Part shown: in pieces, positions 1 to 6,210 of the stretch
How positions within the stretch are numbered: the stretch's first letter is position 1
Layout of the letters: every line of letters begins with the position of its first letter
DNA from: Actinomycetes bacterium
GTDB lineage: Bacteria > Actinomycetota > Acidimicrobiia > Acidimicrobiales > Palsa-688
Assembly: GCA_021827225.1 (NCBI GenBank)
Contig: JAKAXG010000086.1
Span: 1 to 10,306, forward strand
DNA: 10,306 nucleotides
Direction: 5' to 3'
Program-made: the position numbers and the translations under genes
The notes under the pieces: generated by a model
Told to the model about the DNA's origin: nothing
What the model saw: only the letters and a program-made list of their open reading frames with translations
Databases searched by the model: none

Positions 1-220
1 GGGCTTCGTGGCGGTACATGGCGGTGAGCACGGTGCAGAAGTTGGCGGGGCTCGGCGGCCCGCTCACCTTCGGGGCCGTCCAGTGGTCCGCCTGCAGGAG
101 CGTGGTCGCGGTGGTGGACGGCGCCGCGGCGTGCGGGGCGCTGCCGCCGCACGCGCCGAGCAGCAGGGCGCCGGCGACGGTGAGGGCAGCCAGGGTGCGG
201 CTATGCCGACGTGTAGACAC
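1..220 (-). CDS. Putative lipoprotein, N-terminal 73 residues (3' end outside window)
   Basis: An open frame from GTG 220 runs off the left edge. Its first residues read VSTRRHSRTLAALTVAGALL and continue into the lipobox Leu-Gly-Ala-Cys with C24: a textbook lipoprotein signal with basic start, hydrophobic core and lipidation cysteine. The mature start is Gly/Ser/Ala/Thr-rich (a flexible linker), followed by ADHWTAPKVSGPPSPANFCT with a second cysteine at 62. The gene overlaps the end of S2 by 20 bp, so it continues the same transcript. No clear Shine-Dalgarno is visible; a TTG at 223 is an equally possible start. The rest of the protein is needed to name a family. By position it is another envelope component linked to the mce operon. 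Confidence 0.7.
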   Translation of the reverse strand, partial: MSTRRHSRTLAALTVAGALLLGACGGSAPHAAAPSTTATTLLQADHWTAPKVSGPPSPANFCTVLTAMYRHEA

Positions 221-1334
221 CAAAGGTGCTGGGGGCGTAGAAGATGTTCGGGTAGTGGCCGGTGGCCGGGTCCGGTATCGACGGCAGGCCCAGCAGGGAG
301 TTGAGCAACGAGGCGTTCGCCTGGGTGCACACCGCGTTGCCGAACCCGGGCGCGGGGGTGGTGTTCGGAACGATGGCGCCCACCGGGAAGTCGTTGGCCA
401 CGAGGGTGGCGTCGGTGTCGGTGATGGGCCCGGTGGCGGCCAGCCCGGTCAGGTGGCCGCTGCTTCCCGTGGTCAGGAAGACCGGTGCGGTGGCCTCGGC
501 GGTGGTGAGCCCGGTGGCCGCCAGGTTCTTCACCCCGCCGGCCACCAGGTTGCCGATGGCGATGGTGCAGGACGCGCCGGCCACGTTGCCCACCGCCTGG
601 GTGATGCCGGCGCCGCTCAGCAGCGACGTGACCGCCGGGGGCAGTGTCACCCCGGAGCCGGGGAGCAGCGCGGTGACGAGCGAGGCCAGGGCCGGGCCGA
701 AGTTGGACGTGGACTTGGCGGCGACGTAGAAGTCCAGCACCAGCCCCCCGTTCGCCGCCGGCTGGTGCCCGATGGCCGCGCTCAGGCTGCCGTCGGCGGC
801 TCCGAACGCGCTCAGCACCGGGAGGCCGGGGATCCCGGTGACGCTCAACGCCACGTTGATCTGGTCCGGGTCGAACACGAAGTTGTTGTTGTAGTTGGGG
901 TCGTTGCCCAGGCCGTAGGGGTTGCCGTCGATGGCGCCCGTCTGGCTGGGCAGCTGCAGCACCCCGCACAGCTTGGCGAAGATCGACCCGTACATGGCTC
1001 CGGTCGTCGGATCGGGCAGGAGCGGGGCCCCGAGCGTGGCGGTGACCAGGCTGTTGGAGATCTGGAGGTAGCCACCCTCGTGCAGGCCGGTGGGCGTCAC
1101 CTGCCCGAGCGTGCCGGTGAAGGGGATCTCGTAGGGCACCGACGGGGCGCTGCGGGGCGCCCCGGCGTGGGGGAACTGCTCGGGTGCGCAGTTCAGGCCG
1201 GGGATCGGCGGGCCGGGCGACGTGTCGGCCATGGCGGTGGAGGCCGGCCCGGCCCAGGTGGCGAGGGTGCAGGCCATCAGGCTGGCGGCGGCGGCGGAGA
1301 TGAGGCGGCGGCGCCGGGAGAACGAGCGGATCAT
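201..1334 (-). CDS. Exported protein S2, unknown function, paralogue of S1
   Basis: Family not recognised. The 377-residue product is taken from the ATG at 1334, which overlaps the S1 stop as ATGA; a GTG at 1346, four codons upstream, is an alternative, and neither has a strong Shine-Dalgarno. The signal peptide has four Arg at 7-10, a hydrophobic core at about 11-29 and probable cleavage Ala-Met-Ala/Asp after residue 36, the same position as in S1. The mature protein shares with S1 four cysteines (49, 123, 256, 336), the Cys-Gly-x3-Leu-Pro-x2-Thr-Gly-x-Ile block (123-135), the Asn-Gly-Gly-Leu block (184-198) and the Leu-Thr-Gly ... Thr-Gly-Pro block (293-321). It is longer because of extra segments at about 136-175 (Asn/Asp/Tyr-rich) and about 205-255 (Leu/Gly/Ala-rich). 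Likely secreted and disulfide-bonded; role unknown, by context linked to Mce transport. Confidence 0.82.
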   Translation of the reverse strand: MIRSFSRRRRLISAAAASLMACTLATWAGPASTAMADTSPGPPIPGLNCAPEQFPHAGAPRSAPSVPYEIPFTGTLGQVTPTGLHEGGYLQISNSLVTATLGAPLLPDPTTGAMYGSIFAKLCGVLQLPSQTGAIDGNPYGLGNDPNYNNNFVFDPDQINVALSVTGIPGLPVLSAFGAADGSLSAAIGHQPAANGGLVLDFYVAAKSTSNFGPALASLVTALLPGSGVTLPPAVTSLLSGAGITQAVGNVAGASCTIAIGNLVAGGVKNLAATGLTTAEATAPVFLTTGSSGHLTGLAATGPITDTDATLVANDFPVGAIVPNTTPAPGFGNAVCTQANASLLNSLLGLPSIPDPATGHYPNIFYAPSTFGVYTSA

Positions 1335-2152
1335 GAGCTGGGCCACGGGCAGGCGGGGGTGCGGGGCGGCAGGGTGGTCTTCTCGAGTTCGAAGTCGAAG
1401 CAGAACGGAGCGGTGAAGGTACCCACCCCCGGCCCGGCCGGCAGGTCGAGGACCTTGTTGAACGTCTGGGCGACCGATGGTGGGCAGGTCCCGGAGTTGG
1501 ACCCGACGACGGCGGGCACGGAGAAGGAGTTGCCGACGGCCACCGCCTGGCCCTGCTGGGTCGGGCCGGTCACGGGCTGGCCGGTCAGCCTGCCGTCGGT
1601 CTTGGTGGTGAACGAGGCGTTGAGGGTGATGCCGCAGGTGAACCCGAGGGTTGTCACCGACGCCAGGGTGGTTCCGGTGATGGTCACGTCGAGGCCGCCG
1701 TTGGAGGCCGGTGTGAGTGACACGCTGGCCGACAGCTGCCCGAACTTCACCGTGGCCGGGAGGGCCTCGAGGCCGGCGACGTAGATGTTGGGTGTGGCCA
1801 GCTGGATGTTCGAGGCGGCGATGGTGCCGGTCAGCTGCGGGAGGCGCACGAGGCCGCAGGCGACGGCGTAGAGATGGGGGATGACCACGTTGGGCGGGAG
1901 GGTGATGCTGCCGTCGAAGATGATGGCCCGGAACGGCACGCCGTAGGCGGTGAAGGGGGCGTTGGCCGGGGCGTCGGGCGCCGGGTAGGTCGCCTTGGGG
2001 CAGGGCGCCGGCAGGGAGCTGAACGGAGGCGGGGCTGAAGCGTCGGCGAAGGCCGGCGGCGCGTCCGAGATGGCGAAGATCGAGCCCGCCGAGGCCAGCA
2101 CCACTCCCGCGACGACGCGTCCGGCGGTGTGACGCGGGGTCCAGCGGCGCAT
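1331..2152 (-). CDS. Exported protein S1, unknown function, paralogue of the next gene
   Basis: I do not recognise the family. The 273-residue product starts at ATG 2152, which overlaps the Mas stop (TGATG) and has AGGTG about 9 nt upstream. A Sec-type signal peptide is clear: basic 1-11, hydrophobic 13-28, likely cleavage Ala-Phe-Ala/Asp after residue 36. The mature part is rich in Thr, Ser, Ala, Gly and Pro, with short alternating hydrophobic stretches that suggest beta structure. It has cysteines at 51, 99, 173, 223, 251 and 268. Residues 96-111, 140-154, 187-215 and 223-238 match the downstream protein S2 closely. There is no membrane anchor after the signal, no lipobox, and no catalytic motif that I can see. 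Its place in the mce operon suggests an extracytoplasmic accessory of the transporter; that is inference. Confidence 0.82.
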   Translation of the reverse strand: MRRWTPRHTAGRVVAGVVLASAGSIFAISDAPPAFADASAPPPFSSLPAPCPKATYPAPDAPANAPFTAYGVPFRAIIFDGSITLPPNVVIPHLYAVACGLVRLPQLTGTIAASNIQLATPNIYVAGLEALPATVKFGQLSASVSLTPASNGGLDVTITGTTLASVTTLGFTCGITLNASFTTKTDGRLTGQPVTGPTQQGQAVAVGNSFSVPAVVGSNSGTCPPSVAQTFNKVLDLPAGPGVGTFTAPFCFDFELEKTTLPPRTPACPWPSS

Positions 2153-2868
2153 CAGCTCGGCACCTGGAGCTTGTTGATCAGCCACTTGCCGTTCTGGCGG
2201 ATCATCACCAGCTCGACCCGGAGGGGCTGCGTGCTGGTGCCCGGCTTCTGGGCCGTGTTGGTGACGGTCTGGTCGATGAAGAGAAGCGCCACCGCCTGGC
2301 GGGAGGACACCGAGCTGAGGCCGGCCGCCACCACCTTGCCGCTGGCGGTCGCCTTGTAGTCGGTGACCAGGCTGCTCAGGTTCGATTTGGTGGAGTCGAA
2401 GTCCTTGCGGAACGACGGGGTGGAGTGGGCGTCCACCTCGGCCCAGGGCGATCCGGGGCCGTTGAGGTTCTTGTAGTTGTAGCTCGACAGGTACACGCCG
2501 TACTTCGATGCCGCCTGCAGGGCGCTGGTCCGCAGCGACTGCTGGGAGCTGTAGCGGCTGCTCGCTCCGATCCATTCCACGACCGATAGCACCAGCGCGG
2601 CCACGACCAGCACGGCCAGCGCCACTCCTACGCGCGTGAGCAGCCCCGGCCGGCGCCGGGCCGGCGCCGGCTCCTGCAGGACCTCGTCGTCCCGGTCCTC
2701 GTCCTCGTATTCGTCGGGTTCGGGGTTTTCGTCGGCGTCGGGGTACTCGTCGGCGTCGGTGGCGAGCGGTTCTTCCTCGACCTCCACCGGGGACACGTCG
2801 GAGGTCCGGGTGGACCGGCGGCGGGCGCGGGGCTGGTCTTTATCCACGTAATCCATCTTGTTCGACAT
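2152..2868 (-). CDS. Mce-associated membrane protein (Mas-type) with acidic cytoplasmic tail
   Basis: Proteins of this kind follow mceF in actinobacterial mce operons and help stabilise the transporter. The 238-residue product starts at ATG with AGGGATAGGA immediately upstream. Layout: basic patch 14-21; strongly acidic segment 29-66 with 21 Asp/Glu among 38 residues; Pro/Arg linker with R71-R73; one membrane segment at about 78-98; then an extracytoplasmic domain of about 140 residues. That domain has the Mas-like helix SALQAASKYGVYLSSYNYKN and the end VELVMIRQNGKWLINKLQVP, which looks like the sheet of an NTF2/SnoaL-like fold. There are no cysteines. The domain match is by recognition, not by search. 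The acidic tail is longer and more charged than I would expect for a typical Mas. Its stop overlaps the next start by one base (TGATG). Confidence 0.82.
   Translation of the reverse strand: MSNKMDYVDKDQPRARRRSTRTSDVSPVEVEEEPLATDADEYPDADENPEPDEYEDEDRDDEVLQEPAPARRRPGLLTRVGVALAVLVVAALVLSVVEWIGASSRYSSQQSLRTSALQAASKYGVYLSSYNYKNLNGPGSPWAEVDAHSTPSFRKDFDSTKSNLSSLVTDYKATASGKVVAAGLSSVSSRQAVALLFIDQTVTNTAQKPGTSTQPLRVELVMIRQNGKWLINKLQVPS
2650..2670. repeat. Two tandem copies of the palindrome CCGGCGCCGG
   Basis: Perfect 10-bp palindromes at 2650-2659 and 2661-2670, separated by one G. They lie inside the Mas coding region, where they encode part of the Pro/Ala/Arg linker just before the membrane segment. 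In GC-rich DNA encoding Pro-Ala-Arg this may be chance, but the mRNA could form a stable hairpin here. Confidence 0.6.
2729..2759. repeat. In-frame 18-bp-period repeat in the acidic tail of the Mas protein
   Basis: The 13-mer tcgtcggcgtcgg occurs at 2729-2741 and again at 2747-2759 (plus-strand reading), 18 bp apart. On the coding strand it specifies two adjacent hexapeptides, D-A-D-E-Y-P and D-A-D-E-N-P (residues 38-49). This suggests local duplication within the acidic tail. Confidence 0.7.
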
Positions 2869-2870
2869 TC

Positions 2871-3977
2871 CTATCCCTGCGGGGGCGGAGCCTTGTCAGC
2901 GCCGCGCTGTAGTAGATCGGGAGCTTCGGTTGCGCAGTTCCGGGTCAGGTCGGCGACGGCCACGAGCGAGGTGGGCTCGGCCATCGTAGAGGTGTAGGGG
3001 CAGACGGTGTTCTTGTAGTTGAAGGTCAGCTCGAAGCGGATCTGGCCTCCGGTGGTCACCATGGCGACATCGGATGAGAACAGGGGCAGCACCTGGAACA
3101 GGGCCTGGATGGCCGCTCTCCGTGCGTAGGCCACGTTGGTGGTCGATGCCAGGTCGTTGATCAGCGAGACGGTCGGGTTGCCGGTCTGGGTGAGGAAGTG
3201 GGAGAGGGTCTGGCCGGCGACGGCCCCGTTCTTCAGCAGGGCGATCAGGTCCGAGTTGGACTGCGCCACCTGGGCGCTGAGGGCGTTGAGGTTGGCGGAG
3301 AAGTTCTGGAAGGCGTTGTTGGTCCCGTTGAACGTCGAGAGCACGGTGTTGCCGGCGTTGATCAGCTTGGTGGTGCCGGGTATCGCCGACTGGAGGGCGC
3401 CGATGAGGGTGTCGCCGTTGACGATGATCGAGTGCAGGTCGGCGCCGGCGTTGCTCAGCCCGGTGGCCAGGGCGGAGCTGAGGGTGTTGAGGTCCGACGC
3501 GTGCAGGCTGTTGACCAGGGAGTTGACCTTGTCGAGCAGGGTCCCGATCGATACCGGGATCGTCACCCGGTTCCGGGGGATCACCGATCCGCTGCGCAGG
3601 TACGGACCGGGTGGGGCCGCGGCGGTGAGCGTGGTGCTGGGGACGGGCGGGACCAGGTCCATGTACTGCTCGGCGGCGGCGGTGAGTTCCCTGACGCTGG
3701 CGGTGACATCCGCCGGGATCTTCACGCCGCGGTCTATGGCCAGGTCGGCCACCACCCCGTTCTCGCTCAGGTGGAGAGCGGAGACCCGCCCGACCTCCAC
3801 TCCCCGGTAGGTCACGTAGGCCTGGCTGTAGATACCGCCGGCCGCCGGCATGTCGACATGGACGGTGTAGGGCTGATTGATGACCTTCAACCCCACCGCG
3901 TCGAACGCGATGTAGTAGGCGCCCAGAGCGGTGACGACGACGAGGGCGATGATCCGGCCCAGGATGGCCCGGCTCAC
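2871..3977 (-). CDS. mceF: MCE-family protein MceF
   Basis: Sixth MCE subunit, 368 residues from the GTG at 3977. This start overlaps the mceE stop as GTGA, has the purine tract AGGGGGGG just upstream (3983-3990), and places the membrane anchor at about 6-25. The open frame continues upstream to 4988, but that part is Arg/Pro/His-rich out-of-frame shadow of mceE. Domains: MCE domain at about 37-110 (VTYRGVEVGRVSALHLSENG ... AAEQYMDLVPP), then a helical region to about 265, and a C-terminal domain with C326 (Val-Cys-Pro-Tyr) and C348. It ends with a short Pro-rich tail. It is separated by 2 bp from the downstream Mas gene, whose Shine-Dalgarno region contains the mceF stop TAG. Confidence 0.93.
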   Translation of the reverse strand: MSRAILGRIIALVVVTALGAYYIAFDAVGLKVINQPYTVHVDMPAAGGIYSQAYVTYRGVEVGRVSALHLSENGVVADLAIDRGVKIPADVTASVRELTAAAEQYMDLVPPVPSTTLTAAAPPGPYLRSGSVIPRNRVTIPVSIGTLLDKVNSLVNSLHASDLNTLSSALATGLSNAGADLHSIIVNGDTLIGALQSAIPGTTKLINAGNTVLSTFNGTNNAFQNFSANLNALSAQVAQSNSDLIALLKNGAVAGQTLSHFLTQTGNPTVSLINDLASTTNVAYARRAAIQALFQVLPLFSSDVAMVTTGGQIRFELTFNYKNTVCPYTSTMAEPTSLVAVADLTRNCATEAPDLLQRGADKAPPPQG

Positions 3978-5050
3978 GGCAGCCCCCCCTCGATGAGGGT
4001 CGCGATGGCCGAGCGGTTGTAGGCCTGCATCGGGTCGGGGGGATCCACGGTGACCTTGTGCAGCGGCAGGGCGTCGGCGGGAACCGGCGGCACCTGGATG
4101 TTGGCGTTGACCGACAGTTGCAGGTAGTCCCCGGGAACCGCCCGGGGGGTGTTGGCTTCCAGGCCGGTGATGGCGGTGAGCGCCGGGCCGAGCTGTTGCT
4201 GGACGCCCGTCAGCTGGGTCAGCAGGGGCTGGAGAGACTGGACGGTGCTGACCGTGCCCGTGGCGCTGGCGTCGATGATGGAGTTGGCGGCCGAGCTCAG
4301 CTTGTCGAGGTTGGTGAGCAGGCCGTTGAGGTCGGTCGTCTCGCCGGCGAGGACGTCGGCCGCCGGTCCCAGGGCGCCGATGCCCTGGGTGATGGTGGCG
4401 CTGCCGTTGTTGAGGGTCTTCGACAGCGAGGCGATGGCCTGCAGGGCGGTGTCGATGGCGGGGGTGTCGTGGGCGAAGGTGGTGATGGTCGAGTTCAGGT
4501 TGTTCAGAAGGGACCGGATCTTGCCCTGGTTGCCGTTGAGCGCCAGGTTCGTCTGCGAGACGATGGTCTGCAGCTGGTTGATGCCGCCGCCATTCAGCAG
4601 GGCTCCGAGGGCGCCGAAGGCATCCTCCACGCTGGGGGCGGTGGTCGTGTGGCTCTCCGGGATGGAGGAGCCGTTGGCCAGGACCGGTCCCGACGCTGCC
4701 GATCCGGGCGGCGGCTGGAGGAGCACGAAGTCCTCTCCCAGCGGGGTGTCGAAGCGGATCGATGCTGTGGTTCCGACGGGAAGCCTGGTGTGATCCTTGA
4801 TGTTCATCCTCACCAGGGCCTGGAAGTCCTTCACCCCTATGGAGGAGACGTATCCGACGGAGAAGGCCCCGACCCTCACCTGGGCGTTGGCCGGAAGGTT
4901 CACCACGTTGGAGAAGGTGGCGGAGACGGTGTAGGTCGGCCCGGACACCCCTCCGATCTTGGGCAGCGACTGCAGGCTGATGCCGCATGACGACAGGACC
5001 ACGGCGGCGCCGGCCAGGGTGGCGGCGAGGCGGGCGGGGCGGGGGATCAT
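3974..5050 (-). CDS. mceE: MCE-family lipoprotein MceE
   Basis: Fifth MCE subunit and the lipoprotein of the set, 358 residues from the ATG at 5050. That start overlaps the mceD stop (ATGA), has GAAGG about 10-14 nt upstream, and puts a proper lipoprotein signal at the N-terminus: R4/R7, hydrophobic core 8-19, lipobox Leu-Ser-Ser-Cys with C22 as the lipidated residue. An in-frame extension to 5137 would bury the signal and is rejected. The MCE domain covers about 38-113 (LPANAQVRVGAFSVGYVSSI ... PLGEDFVLLQPP), followed by helical segments to about 300. C22 is the only cysteine, in contrast with the paired C-terminal cysteines of the other five MCE proteins. A lipid-anchored subunit at position E is the standard arrangement (LprK/LprN-like in mycobacteria). 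The stop overlaps the mceF GTG as GTGA. Confidence 0.94.
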   Translation of the reverse strand: MIPRPARLAATLAGAAVVLSSCGISLQSLPKIGGVSGPTYTVSATFSNVVNLPANAQVRVGAFSVGYVSSIGVKDFQALVRMNIKDHTRLPVGTTASIRFDTPLGEDFVLLQPPPGSAASGPVLANGSSIPESHTTTAPSVEDAFGALGALLNGGGINQLQTIVSQTNLALNGNQGKIRSLLNNLNSTITTFAHDTPAIDTALQAIASLSKTLNNGSATITQGIGALGPAADVLAGETTDLNGLLTNLDKLSSAANSIIDASATGTVSTVQSLQPLLTQLTGVQQQLGPALTAITGLEANTPRAVPGDYLQLSVNANIQVPPVPADALPLHKVTVDPPDPMQAYNRSAIATLIEGGLP

Positions 5051-6210
5051 CCGGCCAGCGCCTTCAGGGTGAGGTCCGGTCCGGCGCTGGCGCCCGGTGG
5101 CGGGGTGAGGGCGTTGAGGGCGTTGCCGATGCCGCACAGGCTGTCGGTGGTGTCAGCGGTCGTGAGCGGGTTGGTCTGGGTGCCTGTGGCCAGGATCACG
5201 AGGAACCGCAGGGCGGCGCTCCCGCACACCTGGTTGAAGAGGGTCTGGGTGGACGAGACGGCGTCGTAGCGACCCCGTATGGCCGGGCCCCCCGGCGCCG
5301 ACTTGTCCACCGCGTTGGACAGGTTCTGCAGGGCCAGCGGTGTCAGGCTGTAGGCCTGGGCCAGGGACTGCTGCTCGGAGTTGAGAGCCGAGACGAAGGT
5401 GTCGAGGTTGCGGATGCTCGAGCCGAGGGCGGCCCCGTCGTGCTCGATGAAGTTGGTCAGGTTTGCGAACAGCTGCTGCAGGGACGACAGCACGGCCGAG
5501 ATGTCGGTGCGGTCGTTGGCCAGGATCTGGCTCACCTGGGACAGGTTGTTGGCGAAGGACTGGTAGGCGCCCGAGTTGTTGGCCAGCGCCTGGCTGAGGC
5601 TGCCCAGGTTGTTGAGGGTGCCGGCGACGCCGGGGGAGTCGGCGGCCAGGCCGTTGAGCGCCTGGCTGAAGTTGACGATGGCACTGTGGACGTCCGGTCC
5701 CGAGTTACCGAACTGGGTGGCCAGCTGGTGGACCAGGTTGGTCAGGGCCCCGTGCTTGTTGGCCCCGTTGGGTCCGAGTTGCTGGGCCAGGTTGGTCAGG
5801 GCGGCGACAACCGCGTCGACCGACTGGGGGATGGCGGTCCGCTGCAGCGGGATGACCGAGCCGGAGGCGAGCGTGGGGCCCGACCTGTAGGCCGGCCCGA
5901 TCTGAACGAAGCGGTCGGCCACCACCTCGGGGGCCATGATCTCGGCGTCGGCGTTGGCCGGCAGCTTGACGCTGGCGGACACCTTCATGGTGACCAGCAC
6001 GTAGTGGGCCTCCGGCTTCACCGCGGTGACGGTCCCCACCGGGATGCCGAGCACGTCCACGTGGTTGCCGTTGTACAGGCCGGGGGCCTCGGTGAACTCG
6101 GCGTAGATCGTCCGGGTCGGGCCGCTCCCGCCGCCGACGATCAGTCCCAGCACGACGGCGATGACGACCGCGGCCAGGCCGATGGAGACCCACGGCATCC
6201 ACTTCCTCAA
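5047..6210 (-). CDS. mceD: MCE-family protein MceD (TTG start)
   Basis: Fourth MCE subunit, 387 residues from the TTG at 6210. I prefer this start to an upstream in-frame one at 6255, because AGAGGGGG lies 8 nt before the TTG and because TTGA overlaps the mceC stop, like the junctions downstream. An internal ATG at 6198 is a possible alternative. Domains: membrane anchor at about 7-26, MCE domain at about 33-106 (NHVDVLGIPVGTVTAVKPE ... VVADRFVQIGPAY), and a long helical region to about 305 rich in Asn, Gln and Ser. The only cysteines are C329 and C359 in the C-terminal region. As in the family generally, it should be a single-pass envelope protein that forms one sixth of the MCE ring and tube. 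Its stop overlaps the mceE start as ATGA. Confidence 0.92.
   Translation of the reverse strand: MRKWMPWVSIGLAAVVIAVVLGLIVGGGSGPTRTIYAEFTEAPGLYNGNHVDVLGIPVGTVTAVKPEAHYVLVTMKVSASVKLPANADAEIMAPEVVADRFVQIGPAYRSGPTLASGSVIPLQRTAIPQSVDAVVAALTNLAQQLGPNGANKHGALTNLVHQLATQFGNSGPDVHSAIVNFSQALNGLAADSPGVAGTLNNLGSLSQALANNSGAYQSFANNLSQVSQILANDRTDISAVLSSLQQLFANLTNFIEHDGAALGSSIRNLDTFVSALNSEQQSLAQAYSLTPLALQNLSNAVDKSAPGGPAIRGRYDAVSSTQTLFNQVCGSAALRFLVILATGTQTNPLTTADTTDSLCGIGNALNALTPPPGASAGPDLTLKALAG

Noticed and set aside
64..969. Minus-strand open frame of 301 codons within S2
   Set aside because: An Arg/Pro/His-rich frame-shifted shadow of S2; it also crosses the better-supported lipoprotein start in a different frame.
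18..1784. Long plus-strand open frame (588 codons) opposite S2 and S1
   Set aside because: Its product is Gly/Arg/Val/Gln-rich with no domain or membrane pattern, as expected for an antisense shadow in GC-rich DNA. The minus-strand genes beneath it have signal peptides, paralogy and operon-like junctions.
3978..4988. N-terminal extension of MceF up to 4988
   Set aside because: The extra sequence is an out-of-frame shadow of mceE. The GTG at 3977 has a purine-rich Shine-Dalgarno, overlaps the mceE stop and places the membrane anchor correctly.
5051..5137. N-terminal extension of MceE up to 5137
   Set aside because: It would place 29 Arg/Pro-rich residues before a clear lipoprotein signal peptide; the ATG at 5050 gives the proper signal and an ATGA junction.
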